From Enchytraeus crypticus (Eukaryota; Annelida; Clitellata; Enchytraeida; Enchytraeidae), in NCBI GenBank assembly GCA_905160935.1, contig CAJHZI010000481.1, positions 2,310,501-2,374,500 of the forward strand: DNA of 64,000 bases, read 5' to 3'. Every line of letters begins with the position of its first letter. Positions within the stretch are counted from its first letter, which is position 1. The translations under genes and the position numbers were made by a program. The notes beneath the pieces were generated by a model. The model saw only the letters and a list, made by a program, of their open reading frames with translations. It was not told where the DNA came from and ran no database searches. Positions 10,947 through 24,900 of the stretch are shown here, in pieces.

Positions 10947-13364
10947 GTATATATATACATGTATATATATCTATATCTCTCTCTCTTCCTCTATCTCCAT
11001 CCCTCTCCCTCCCTCTCTCTCTTCTTCTCTTTCTCTTTCCCTCTTCCTCCCGCTCTCTCCCTCTCTCTCTCTTTCCCTCTCTTTCTCTCTATCTATCTCT
11101 CTATCTTCCCTCTCTTCCTCTCTCTCTCCCTATCCCTCCTCTCCCTCTCCCTCCCTCCCTCCATCCCTCCCTCCCTCTCCCTCTCTCTTTCTCTCTCTCT
11201 CTCTCGCTCTTTCTCTCTCTCTCTCTCTCTCTCTGTCTATTGGTCATATAAAATTAAAAATGACAAATACAAAGACAAACATTAGTATTTAACATTGAGA
11301 GACGCTATTAAGTCTCCAACATGTTGTGATATACATGTATAATTGTATATAGAGATAAACGATGTGATCTCGCTATTGATCTGTCACTCAGTATCACCCC
11401 ACAACTGAAGTCAGCAAGTTGCCTTCTTTTACATCTATCTGTAATTCTGTTATTCTCTTTGAAGAAAACTGTTGTGGAGAAACCTGTGTTCATATTCTTA
11501 CTTCCTGGATATATATGAGAACAAAAATATCGACCTTGATAATGAGAAAACAAATGAGAAGTCTATTTATTCACGATGCTGATTGATGTCCGTATGTCAA
11601 CTGAAAAAAATGTTCAGGTCTTAATTTATCTCAATATATTTATTTTAGAAATATTTTATCGAATATTCCGTTCCCGCCTTAGTCTCCTGCTAATGCTCTA
11701 TGTGCTGGTAAGTTTAATACTATGTCGTTTATAATATATTCTTCATTCTTCCCCCCTCTCTCTTTCTCTCTTTCTCTTCTACTTTTCTCCACTCTTCAAT
11801 TTATACTTTGCCATTTCCTTAGTGATGAAACCAATTAAGTGTTTTGTGGTATGTCGCAGGCTAACAACTAATACGTTGTCTCCAAAAATTAGTCAATCGA
11901 TCAACATTGATTAATCGTCAGCCAGACACCGTATAACATTAATCAGAAAAGTAATTTCTGTTTTCTGCTGTAAGGTTGAATCTAACATTTGTGTCGAAAT
12001 TGCGTTTTTTATTTCGTCTTATTCATGATTTTGTTCTCTACATCCAGGTGAGGGGGTCGGGGGTTGGGGAGTCTGAGACAAAATACCAACAAGGTAAAGC
12101 ATTACAACTAAATAATGCTGCTGTTAAGTGGCAGCGTCACTATATGTTCACTACTATATGTTCACTACTATATGTTCACTATTATCTTCAATGCTTATTA
12201 GATTTTACTACCTTAAAACATCCATATAGTTTTACAAAAATGTTTAATAATAATTCTGTCTCCGAGCTGCAGCTAGCTGTCCTACCCTCCTCACTCAAAT
12301 CAACTTGAAAAATTAAAAAATTAAAAAGAAAAAGTTACAAATAATAGAAAAATAAAAGTAAAATGAAATGAAAACTTGCTTAGGCCTATATCACTATTAC
12401 AGACGTTATTGCTTCAATTGATTATTGTCGAAGAAATTACTAATGATTTTGAATTACCATTAAGCAAGTCATTTTATTTGAATACTTGAAGGAAATTTAT
12501 TCGTGAACATTTAAAATGACGACTGGAGTATTAAATTCCAGTGTATCACATTACAGTTAATTTACTCCGCTTACTGCTCATGAACTGAGATCAACACGTA
12601 AATCTCCATTCTGCTAGTACTCTTCTTTGGACTGATTACACAGAATTTTTGTGCGCACCGTTTATTGATCACCCATATTCTGCTCATCGGTTTGAATTGG
12701 TTCCATAGTGCTGACTGTTGTCATGGACAACACTAACACTCTAATCGTATTGTTATTGTACTCATTTCAAATAATACAGTTTATTTTCATATTAAGTGAA
12801 CACTGTAGCAGAAATGGAAAATCAACAAAATCGCTGATTGCAACATAATGTATCATTGCAATAATTACGCAATTCAACAGAGTTTCCATTCTTGAAAAGA
12901 GAAATACTAATCCAGTAAAACTTACAGATACTAAGCAAGTAGTAAACTTGCCACAATATAGCGGGTTAAAGAGTCCAGCAAATGAAAGACTCATATTATG
13001 GTGTTTAGATCAATCATGATGATATCTGTCATTCTAGTATTAGGCCTACTTGTTTAATTATTAGGTAAAATACATCATTTTCCATTGCTTGAATGGATTA
13101 GATTTTGATAATCTCTATCGGATATCACAAAAATTCTTTTCACGTTCCTATTAGTCGTTTAAATTTCATGACGATACCTGAAGCTTCACACTCTAGGCTA
13201 TTGAGCCACTTCATTACTTTACATGAGGCTCTACACATTGATCTATTGAGTCATTTCAAGAAGATACTTAAGGCTGTACACACAGGCCTATTGAATTATT
13301 TTAATGACGTCCCTGACATCACCCTTGTACGAGGAAACGGACGTTAAACCTTTATTATTATGAC

Positions 13365-13398
<34 letters not shown>

Positions 13399-16300
13399 TC
13401 ATGTCGTTACCTCAAGCTTTGCTCACTGAACTATTTGGCATTCATATGATAAAGGTATCCATGCAGTATCATTTGCAACATATGAAGGTCACGGGTCGCA
13501 CTGTATGACAGTCACGTCATTGTGTAATACTCTACTGCTATTCTACTGCATTTCATGAGAAAATTCTAACAGAGTGCAACACTAGTGACTGAAGGGTATC
13601 GGATACGATGATCATAGTAATACCAACTTTTACTCTCTTTACCCTCCAGTATATCAGGCGAGTGGAATATATCTTTAGCAAAGCAGTACATGAGTTTTCA
13701 ATTCATTATTAGAAAGAATTATACATTACGACTACTAATATTTTAAATAGAGTGAGCTTTACTCCATGTTGCAAATTAGCATTAAAAGAATGCTATACAA
13801 ATAAGTACAACAAAATAAGCATAACAGCGACTAGAGAAAACTTTGTAATAGGCCTAAATACAATAAGTATATTACACGGTAATTTAACAACTTAAATATG
13901 TCTACTAACTACTTGAGTTTAAATAATCATTGATTTTAATTCCTTTTAATTGATTTAATTATTTTTGTATTAACCGTCATTATACTCTTCCCTTTATTCC
14001 AAGGTAAAATAGGGTCGAGATACGTGTAGACATTCTCCACTCTTCTCTGTCACATACCATATCATCCGTCAATCCCATATAACCTCTTCCATTCGTTTTT
14101 GAAAATTTTGTAGCAATTTCTGGAGCCTAGATGCTCATCAACAGAATGCCCTATCTGACGTAGGTTTGGATCTTAATGCTTTAATCGCCTTCTACGAAAC
14201 GCGCAGTCATCGGTTAGTCTATTCTTTAAAAAAAACCTGAACACAACACTGGAAAAATTTGGTATTAACCAAAATAAATAAATAAATTAAAATCAATGTC
14301 CCTATCCCAATAGGTGAACCTTAGGCCATCTCTCTTCTCTCCCTTCTCCACTATCTCTATTGTCTGGCTGATCTATAAAACTTGCGTGACTTGTAGTCGT
14401 ATCCTGGTGTAAAATTACGATGGTTCACAGTGAAAGTCGATCCATTCAAATCAAATTATCTAATATGCATTAAGGTGACACGACCGTAGACATCTATCAT
14501 AATAATTTACACCTACTTCACTGAATCAACACTAAAGAAATCTCGTAAGGTCACATTTTGTGAATTTTTTTCACATATGGCGGATGCATAATCACATGCT
14601 CGAGGAGCAAGGTGTGTTACACAGGCCGCCTTAAAAGCTTAAGGTAAAACCGAACTTTTGCCGTGTAAAATTATAATTAGTTTCCAGTACAGATACTGGA
14701 TTAACTTACCGGTAAACAGACTAGCAGAGCCTTGTCGAAATGCAATAAATTAATTACTGTATGTCTACTGAACTATATTACTATATGTCTACTATGTTTC
14801 TGCTGAATTAGAATGTCTCAATAGCGTAGGGGTAACATCATGAAGTTTTGAATGACATATCCTGAGGTGTGAATTGAACTCTAGTGGGTTCTAATCCCAG
14901 CCGCGCTAATGTGAGAGTGAAATCTCGGACATTCACTGGACTGGTTATACGGAAAATGGCCTAAATTGCCTAACGGTTTAAACATGTGGTATTAAAAGTG
15001 ATAGATATCGACACAGTTGATCATTTCACTATAATGCTTGTTTATTTTTATTTTTTGTTAACTTTTTACTGCACAAGAGTAAATCACAACTCGTTTTTAA
15101 ACTCTAATCCTCAGTGAGAACGTTGCCTCCTATCTAGGTCCCACCTCACGGGCATTCAATTCATGATGCAGCATCAGATGCAGTCCAGTCAATTAGTAAA
15201 TTACTGGTCACGTGACACGTGTTTCATCTTCTTATATCATCGCTCAGCGGTGATCATGCTTTAACTACAAACGATTGTGATGTCTTAACAACACTATCAT
15301 CAACTGACTCTATTCGTCTGTACCACAGTCAGCTAAGGGCTATGAGAGCATTGAAGAAAAAAATTGGTTCAGTTTTTCGTGGAGTTGTTAAACTAGTATT
15401 TTAAAGGAAATAGGGCAACACACCCACGTTGCAGTTGTAATTTATTGGCTTTCCATAGGGACCGTAGTATGGAGGAGGGGCTATTGTATAGAGTAGAAAG
15501 GAAGCCTGGAAGCAGATGCTTTCTTTTGAATGTGGAAAAATTTATTGATCTTCAATTCAATTGGAACTCTGATTCGCATAACAGAGTTGAATATGCGTAT
15601 CGCCTATGTAATGATTAGTCGTATATAAATTTTAAATGCATAAAGTTTGGTGTTGTATGTAATTGTCGTGACGAAGAAATGGGTCAACAAATGAAATGTC
15701 AAATTGTATTTTTTGAGTTAATTATATAGTTATACTTAAAAAATATATTTGAGTTGAAGAGAAAAACCGAAGACAGAGAAGAGTGTAGGCGTTATAACAC
15801 CATTGACCTGGTAAGTAAGAGTTCGAAAAGTAAAATCTTCATTACAGACAAAAAGCTTCTCATCGGATCAATGTTGAAAAACTATCTATTATCTATAATT
15901 GTAATTTATCTCTATAATAAGAAGTCATGATCTCATGAAATCGGCGTGTATAGTAAGAATGGCCTTTTGATTGTCTTTCTAAACTAAAACATTAAGAATA
16001 TGACATTTTGTTCAAACCGGGTTGTGACCGGGATTTTGAAGAATAGACCAATCGTTAATTGCAAGTGTCACAAGAGGCTAAAATAATTTATTAATAATAA
16101 AGCAAGAGCTGAGGAAGGCTATAGAAAACTACCTCAGAAATCATGTTTTATAAGCCATATGGTATGGATTGAACATAGCCTTTTGTGGAGAGACGTTGAT
16201 CTATGCAGCTTTTTATACGGATCATTAATGCGAACTCTGAGTACGAAAAAGTACCTTGGACCTGTCACTTTTTAGAACACTAGACAAAGAGGCAGAGAGT

Positions 16301-19300
16301 GAAAGAGAGAGAGAGAGAGATTTGAGTTGATTAACAATAATAATAATAATATAAAGGTTTATCGTCCGTTTCCTCATCCAGGGATGATGACATAGACGTC
16401 AAATTACTGTGAATATAATTAATTGTTTTATTTTAGTAAACTGTATTTTGAAATTCAGGTCAATTTTCAAGAATTTCGTATTCTATCAGAAATAAAATGT
16501 GATTAGTCCAAGGTGCATTTACCAATAATTATAATTATGATGTCGAATTAACGTCGCAACAATGACTTTCATGATCCTGCATTTTAATGCTCGCAAACTG
16601 CGACTTCTCAGCTTTCTCATAGAAGAATCATTTATTGCAATCTCTTAATATATTCAAGCACAGAATCCAACGGATCCTTACTTCCTGTCGCCTAATATAA
16701 GAGAAATTGTCGAAGAAGAACTAATTCTGTTCGTGGTAATAATTGACTCGCTAGTAGCGTAAAACAAATATCTAATCGTTATAAAAACTGAAACTCTTCA
16801 GTATATTCGATTGACTTGAAACTCTAGCGCTGAGTAATTAGTGTCATTATGCGAAAAATCGAATATTGTTTTCCAGAATCCATAGAAAAGCGTGCGTAGT
16901 AAGAAAGTTAAATTGATTGTCTTCTCTTCGGTCCTTGGAAAAAATATGAAAATGTCTGATAAGCCAATCATAAATCCTTTCAGATTCCGTAACTTGAAAC
17001 TCTTCAGATACTTGAAACTGACTGATTTGAGTGAGACTACAGCGCATAATAGCATTAAAAAATGGCATAGAATTACAGCCTAAGCACTGATTCACTTATG
17101 AATTATGATGCAGTACTAAATATAGGTTAGAATAGGCAAGTGGTTAGACCAATGAACCTCGTTGTTAGTGATTAAAGAGTCCTAAAGTCAAATTCAGGCT
17201 AGTCTAGAAGTAGCACTAAAGAATGGGTGAGAAACACCTGTATTAATGCCAAGTATGTTGTTGCTTGATCGTGTGTCTATGCTATCTGATAACAAACCAA
17301 GGCTACTAAGTCGACCTATGAAAACCAACTGTGCAATAGTTTTCGTGTTTTATTCGCCAAACTAGACTAACACGAAAAACCTGAAAATTTGACATTTAAT
17401 ACAAAATATTTGCAAATAAAATAATCAGGAAAAGAATTGCAATAATATAATAAATAGTATCTAAATGTGATGCATGGTGCAATTAGCCTTGTTATGTTTG
17501 TGTTTTCATGTTTATTGAATCTTTATTTTTAGTCACATAAAATCAATCAAAATCATTTTTCACTAATATATATGTGTAAGAAAACAGAATAGAATTTCTT
17601 TATTTAATTAATACAATATAAATCAGTAGTTTTTATCATAACTTCATATGTTAAAGTTAATATAAATTGAATATTGTCGAGCCAAGAGAAGAAATTCTAT
17701 GTGATAATACAATAAAAAGCCGGTAAGGCTAATGTTAAGGCCAGTTTCCTCACTCGAAAACGATGTCAGTGTGACAGGAGAGCTCAGGATTTGAGCCCAG
17801 CACCTACTGATCGGCAGTAGAATATCCTACCGATATATGTGCCTAATACCATATAAACACGTTTAATAAATAAGCAAAACTATTTTACTGTTGTGTTTTA
17901 TTTATAGATTCGTAGTCGTGCTCACCTAAATGTTAAGTTTCTAAGTAGAAATTAATTACGTAGTTTGCAAGTTGTGTTCATATTAAAGTCGATGCAGGTA
18001 ATTTTGTAAGATTATTAGAAATAAAGTTTCTTAAATTTCTGACGTAGAAAGTTATTTAAAGTAAATATCTCTTAGCTGGACTAAATCCAACAAAAACAAC
18101 AACAGCTAGAGTGATACTGTCTTCAATGATAACATCGAGCACTATTTTTAGAAGCACGCTGCCTTCTTGTTATACATCTTAACTGTTTAATTTTAGTAAA
18201 ACAAGATTTGTTTTCCGTCAAAGCATAGAGGAGGCCGGTGCAGTAGTTTGTTACGTTGAATATGGGATTTCAGAAATACACATTTTCTAAGTTATTACAA
18301 TGTAATACTCTCTCTCTCTCTCTTTCACTCTCTGCCTCTATGTCTAGTGTTCTGAAAAGTGACAGGTCCAAGGTACTTTTTCGTACTCAGAGTTCGCATT
18401 AATGATCCGTATAAAAAGCTGCATAGATCAACGTCTCTCCACAAAAGGCTATGTTCAATCCATACCATATGGCTTATAAAACATGATTTCTGAGGTAGTT
18501 TTCTATAGCCTTCCTCAGCTCTTGCTTTATTATTAATAAATTATTTTAGCCTCTTGTGACACTTGCAATTAACGATTGGTCTATTCTTCAAAATCCCGGT
18601 CACAACCCGGTTTGAACAAAATGTCATATTCTTAATGTTTTAGTTTAGAAAGACAATCAAAAGGCCATTCTTACTATACACGCCGATTTCATGAGATCAT
18701 GACTTCTTATTATAGAGATAAATTACAATTATAGCTAATAGATAGTTTTTCAACCGTGACACGATGAGAAGTTTTTTGTCAGTAATGAAGTTTTTACTTT
18801 TCACAAGCTCGGTTTAGCCTGATGAGCCTGAATAACATTAAATTCCTATATTAGTTTACAATCATCCATAGCAAGTAAGCCTTTCTAGTTTTATATTCCA
18901 GATAAGATGAGGCTTTATTTAACGTGGACCTGCCAGTAGGCAGTGCACTGAGAGAGATTCAAATGAGGTTGGGATTCCACCCTTTAATCACTTCTATTCA
19001 TAATAAAAAGGAGATAATATGAGATAGCCATGCATCATAAGGTCTAAGTGATGTGATGTGTGATGTGTGCTGTTGGGGACGTCCTTGACATCATTCCTGG
19101 ATCTGGAAACGGACGTTAAACATTTATTATTATTATTATCGTTATTATTTTAATATTATCTTTTTTATTTTCCCCGGTGTAAAGAACCTTGGGTTGAACA
19201 AAACGATTCAAGCAATACGTGCTGAATCGCCGTCCGGCTACTCGAGGTCATCAATCGGCTTAAAAGAATTGTTGAAGCAGACTGCATGAAATCTTTTCAA

Positions 19301-21451
19301 AGTCATGGAAAGCCTTTGTCAAAGAGAAGATGTCTCTCGCTTATCGCCGTTTTGCTCTGCAATAAATCTGCCTATGCCACTAATAAAGTCAACTCCTTCG
19401 GGATTCATGGGGCCCATGGTTTCAATGGCTAGCGGAACAACTTCATATCCTAAGGACATATCACGGTATTTATCCAATTTCTCAGAGACGGCATGAAGAG
19501 CAACTCCACCGGCTGTGACTGAAGTCGTATTCAGGTAGGAGTTTGCCATAGTGTCAATAACCGTGACGTCCCATACGACACAGTTAACATATTTACCGTT
19601 GCACCAGGGCACTAAAGTCATGCCGTCCGGACGCTTGCCGTCTGATCTGGACAACCCACTTGGTTCCTTAGAGGAAGGGATGCCTGCTCTTGAAAGTGCT
19701 CGCCATATTAAGTCATTTAAATTGTGATGGCGAGACATTTTACCTGAGCTTCGTTTGCAGGAGAGGCCGTGGAGACCTAAAGCGTCGACTTCATGACGGC
19801 AGGAGCTCATGTGAGGCTCGCAAGTTTTCGCCCCTAAACGGAAACTAACGGCTACTCGAATCGCCTCATTGTCTAAAAAAGCCCACAAGAAGCAACAGGG
19901 AGAGCGTGAAGCCAGTCGCTGCTTCTTTTGGTTGATACAGCTAGGAGTCGTGCTCTGTCTACTGCATTGGACTGGGATTCTAACAGACTGGTATAAATCC
20001 GATCCACTATAAGACGGTCCCATGATTTCTGGTTATTGACTGAGGTAGAAGGTGGAGCACTGGAGGTTAGGCTCTGGGACCAAACTGACAGCGCAACGTC
20101 AATGGATCTATCGGCAGAAAGGGAGCACTTATGAAGGATGGAGTCTTGCAACTGCCTCGTTCCCATCGCTGATGCCAAGAAGGCTGAAGGCGCGATATGG
20201 GAAACAAGACGAATTCCAAGACCACCCTTGCTCACTATTAGACTGGCTTGCTGCCACTGCAAATCAGACAAATCTGCGTTGATAACGGCGCACAAGCATT
20301 GCCTAAGAGCCTCGTCGTAGTCTAACAGCCGCGGATGAGAAAAGCTCGGACTAGAGCGCAGAATGTGCATAGTTTAGGTGCACTTAATGAAAAGCGAAGG
20401 ATTGTCAAAGCATCATGATCGGCTAGCGACTTCAAGCGCGATGCTGTACGTTTGAGAACCTCCAAGCGACTAGATAAAGCGGTGTTAGCAGCTTTTTCTC
20501 CAGAGAGTGGCGCGCCTAGTCGAGTACTATGGGATAGGCCCATTGGCACAAAGGATGACAAAACTGAGTTGCCCGGAGATTTGCAAACTGATGATATGAC
20601 TTCGCACTTGGTACGATTCAACTAAAGCCCAAATTCTAGGCCTTTGTCGATGATAGTCTGTACATCATTTGCAATCGACGACTCGCAACCACCTAGAGTA
20701 ATGTCATCTAGGTATCCCACCGTGAGATCGCTAGAGAGAGAAGTAAGGAGAGGGTGAATAGTCAGGCAAAACAGCATGGGCCCTAAGGAATCCCCTTGTT
20801 GGACTCCTTCCTGTGACTCAATGCACCAGTCTCCGAACTTCAACCACGAAGGGCTTGAGTAAGCTAGATGGCAGAAACTATACAGCTCTGGTATCCTGTG
20901 ATGAATTTCGCTGAGCATTCGTGATCTACTCAAGTAATTAAAAGCATTACAGAAGTCTAGCTTTACCACGAAGTGATCAGCTGGCATTGACTCAGCGAAA
21001 CGGCGAGTAGCGTGGACAGCTGCCTCACAGCCACCTGGAATACCAGCTCCAAGTTGAATTGGGTTCAAGTAATCGCTGAGAGCAGACACTGCATAGCGAT
21101 TTGCGCATTTAGCGGCTAAACGACGCCAAGTGTAACCCACTGCAATGGGGCGAATGCCGCCAGAATTCTTATAGTGCAAAGTGTTTACCACCAAACAGCA
21201 CCGGTTGGACCACAGGGGGCAAACACCACTAAGCAGGAGATTCACGAAAGAAGTCAAAGCGGTCAAAAATGTCCCAGCCGACTCTCTACAAGTCACAAGC
21301 TCCAGAAGATACTGAGGGCGAAGGCCATCAGGACCACCGGCTGAGCCTGCTGGAAAGCTACGTACAGCTTTGACAACATCCTGCTCTGAGACTTGATGTG
21401 CGGAGTCTCCATTGAGTCCGGAAGGGGTGCCATTATACTGCTACTAGCTGC

Positions 21452-21494
<43 letters not shown>

Positions 21495-21940
21495 GAGAAC
21501 AGTTCTTTGAGGTGTTTGACTAAAAGAGAACAGTTCTTAGAGGTGATTGACTAAAAGAGAACAGTTCTTAGAGGTGATTGACTAGAAGAGAACAGTTCTT
21601 AGAGTTGATTGACTAAAAGAGAGCAGTTCTTTGAGGTGATTGACTAAAAGAGAACAGTTCTTAGAGGTGATTGACTAAAAGAGAACAGTTCTTAGAGGTG
21701 ATTGACTAAAAGAGATCAGTTCTTTGATAAACCCAGGAACACGATATTTACCATCAATTTCTTCACATCCATTGGACTCGGTGGACTCACGTAAGCTCTT
21801 GTTTCTGTTCTTCTTGATTTGGTTTATTGTCAACACTTCCTCTTCTTATTCTGTCACTATCTAACGGATTGCACTGGTATACTTAATCATAAATATTTAA
21901 TCAAAAATACATAACCATAAATAATTAATCATAAAATTTC

Positions 21941-21982
<42 letters not shown>

Positions 21983-24900
21983 GTACACTCAATCCCTTCG
22001 TCAATTTTAGAGAATAAGAAAATTTTGCTAAATCAAGACCAAAATATTTTTCGCGATGAAAATGCTAAAAATACACATGAATGGGCATAAATAAAATACA
22101 TTTGTAGTAACGATATTTCTATTTTCTACAGTTATGTAAATAACAATTTTCTTTTTGCATATAAAATCTATTTATCTCTAATCTTTCAAGGCAGACACAC
22201 TTTTGGCCATAAGTCAATTTAACATTCTCGCCTCAGTGGAAGCGTCATAAACGAAATAATATAATGTGCTGAAGCCTAAATATGATTTACCCTGATGCGA
22301 AAGGTTTAGATTTATAAGGGTGGCTCGTTCAGGAGGATACGGATCTTTGCCATACTTTATGCTATTTTACATTTAGGACGTAAAAAACTGTTAATTTAGC
22401 AAACTGAGATATTTACAGATGAATTAACTTATAAGTTAACAATATTTAAAGTCATGTTTTAAAATTTAAAGTTTAGATCAAGATTTATTTTCTATATTAT
22501 CATTGGTTCATCCTATTTTATATCGATTATAAGATTTATTCGTATTTGAGCGTAGGCCGGAAAGAAACCGATTTAGTGCTAAACCGACTCAGTATTTGAA
22601 AAGATATCACCCGACTACTATCAATTGGATCAATAAATAACGAGTAACGAAAGGTCTTTATCGCCCATACGGCGGACAGAGAGCATTCTATCGTTAGAGA
22701 AGCATTCCATTTAAACTGATAAGCAACACATAAAAATATACCATGCGTAAAATGTACCTATACTTTATTTGATCTACGTTATCCAATTGGTCCTTGAGAA
22801 AATCTGAAATTTTTTCAAAAAAAAAACATTTCAGTCAATAACAAGCCAGTCTACCATTATAACTCATTGGACCCAATCTTTGCCCAATTGCCTATAATGC
22901 TAAAGGACTAAATAACGAACAGCGACTTTTAACATAAAATTAAAACATAGAATTTTAACATAAGGGAACACGAACTCGTTAAAAATTGCTCTTCTCATGA
23001 ATGCACAAATAAACGAAAAAAATCTCACCGGTAACTTCATTTTTGGAGAAAAACTAATAACAGTAGCAAGTGAGATAAACTAATACCAGGAGCAAGTGAG
23101 ATAAACTCATACCAGGAGCAAGTGAGATAAACTAATACCAGGAGCAAGTGAGATAAACTCATACCAGTAGCAAGTGAGATAAACTAATACCAGGAGCAAG
23201 TGAGATAAACTCATACCAGTAGCAAGTGAGATAAAATAATACCAGGGCCAAGATACCCCTTCATAAGATCTTAAACGGGCCCCTCGAGTGCAGCAGACAA
23301 CATAAAAATGATTCTTGCCTTGACGCAGCATATTCTCCTCATTCTGCATCTAGTAGACGATCGTTCATAACTCATCGATGTAATTATCTTTCATGGATAG
23401 TCTCAGCCGGTCCCTGTCCGTCTCTTTGCCAGTTTCTAATCTACAGGCACCAGTGAACTCCATAAATATTCTATCACTCCTTGTTCCTCTTCCCCGCAAG
23501 ACATGTATCTCCTTCGAGCACGTGTAAATAGTTATGAGTAGTCGAAGTGAAATAGTTTTTGTTGAAGAATTTAATTTTCTATGCTTTGATTGTTAAGAAT
23601 AGAATGATAGCAATTTGACGTTTGTATCTTGAAGCATGCTTTCAATTTAGTATTTGAAAAATGTTCCGTGTTGTGGCCTGGACATTGAAGAATAAACCAA
23701 TCGGTAACTGTGCCGTAAGAGGCGGCAATGCCATAAGAGGCGGCAAAGCAAAAACTGGGGAAGAAAACGGGAAATAACCTCCGAAGCCATATTTTTCCTA
23801 AACCTTAGGCAACATTAGTTATGGGCAAGGAATAGCCTTTCGTGAAGGGATTAACTTGTTGATATATAGGGTACTCTGTATGGAGTGTTAAATCAGACTC
23901 TGAGTAGGAATATGTACCTTGAACCTGCCATTCGATAGAATACCTCACTAGATAGAACGTCTCACTAGAGAGAGAGAGAGAGAGAGAGAGAGATGTCTAG
24001 ATGTTCAATACAGTGTTTATTGGAATACAATATACAAACAATTTGGGGAGTGGATGGGGTAAAGGTCCGGTCTCTCTTAAAAGTACCTAATAGGCAACTA
24101 CAGTGTCCATTTTCAAGTTTCTTCCGTTACAATGACTTCTATTTCCTTTGAAATAATAATTCTGAGTGAAATGATCGATGGCCTCTCAAAAAGCTGATCG
24201 ATTTACACAATGCTTAAGTTAGAATATTAAAATCCATGCGCATATTTTTGCGATGAGCTACAGAACCTACTAAAATATGAGAATACTGGATTCACGATTA
24301 GAACTATAAGTAAAACTATAAGTGTAATAAAATATAGTAAAACTATAAGTGTAATAAAATATAGAAAACTATAAGTGTAATAAAATATAGTAAAACTATA
24401 AGTGTAATAAAATATAGTAAAACTATAAGTGTAATAAAATATAGTAAAACTATAAGTGTAATAAAATATAGTAAAACTATAAGTGTAATAAAATATAGTA
24501 AAACTATAAGTGTAATAAAATATAGTAAAACTATAAGTGTAATAAAATATAGTAAAACTATAAGTGTAATAAAATATAGTAAAACTATAAGTGTAATAAA
24601 ATATAGTAAAACTATAAGTGGGAAATAGAATTCTGAAGATTTTCTGTGCTAGGATAACATATATTATTATGATATTAATATTATTTTTCATTGATAATAT
24701 TAATTTATAATTTAGCTATTCTCAACAAGTAGAAAACTAGTAATATGCTGTCCTATACTCAGAGGTGGACTTGATCAATTCTTGGTAACCCAACCCAATC
24801 CTTCATTTTCTGGACCCAATCCATCATTATCTGGACCCAATCCTTCATTATCTGGACCCAATCCTTCATTTTCTGGACCTAATCAAACCCAAAGCGCTGG

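Larger units (their letters stand above)
19164..21446 (-). mobile_element. 5'-truncated non-LTR retrotransposon (LINE) with YLDD RT and C-terminal Cys/His-nuclease-like domain
   Basis: Read from 21446 down: an RT N-terminal block (A-G-S-A-G-G-P-D-G-L-R-P-Q near 21330), K-D/NSGGIRPIAVG, LDFCNAFNYLSR, EGVQQGDSLGPMLF, then the catalytic G-Y-L-D-D-I. Downstream are a thumb region, a Cys/His cluster (C-E-P-H...C...GLHGLSC), an R-H-x-x-L-N-D-L-I block, and R-P-D-G...W-D-V-T-V, which resembles a restriction-like nuclease core (inference). Comparison with the copy at 37.4 kb shows the protein tail continues WQRLSM-T-L to a stop near 19240. The copy is dead, with in-frame stops (near 20624 and 19320) and two frameshifts (near 20330-20370 and 19880-20020). 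It lies in intron 1, same strand as the receptor. Confidence 0.88.

Noticed and set aside
10799-11292. Three overlapping Ser/Leu-rich frames, and similar ones at 58801-59151
   Set aside because: Microsatellite CT tracts open in every frame. No coding signature outside the tract.
19164-21446. Possible LTR or virus-like origin because of the YLDD motif
   Set aside because: No LTRs, protease, integrase, capsid or envelope sequence; the motif block EGVQQGDSLGPMLF and the 5' truncation with a microsatellite 3' tail are those of a non-LTR element.
24227-24691. A 154-residue frame made of a 9-residue Tyr/Phe/Thr repeat
   Set aside because: It is the translation of an almost invariant 27-bp minisatellite. 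The period is a multiple of three, so a stop-free frame is automatic.
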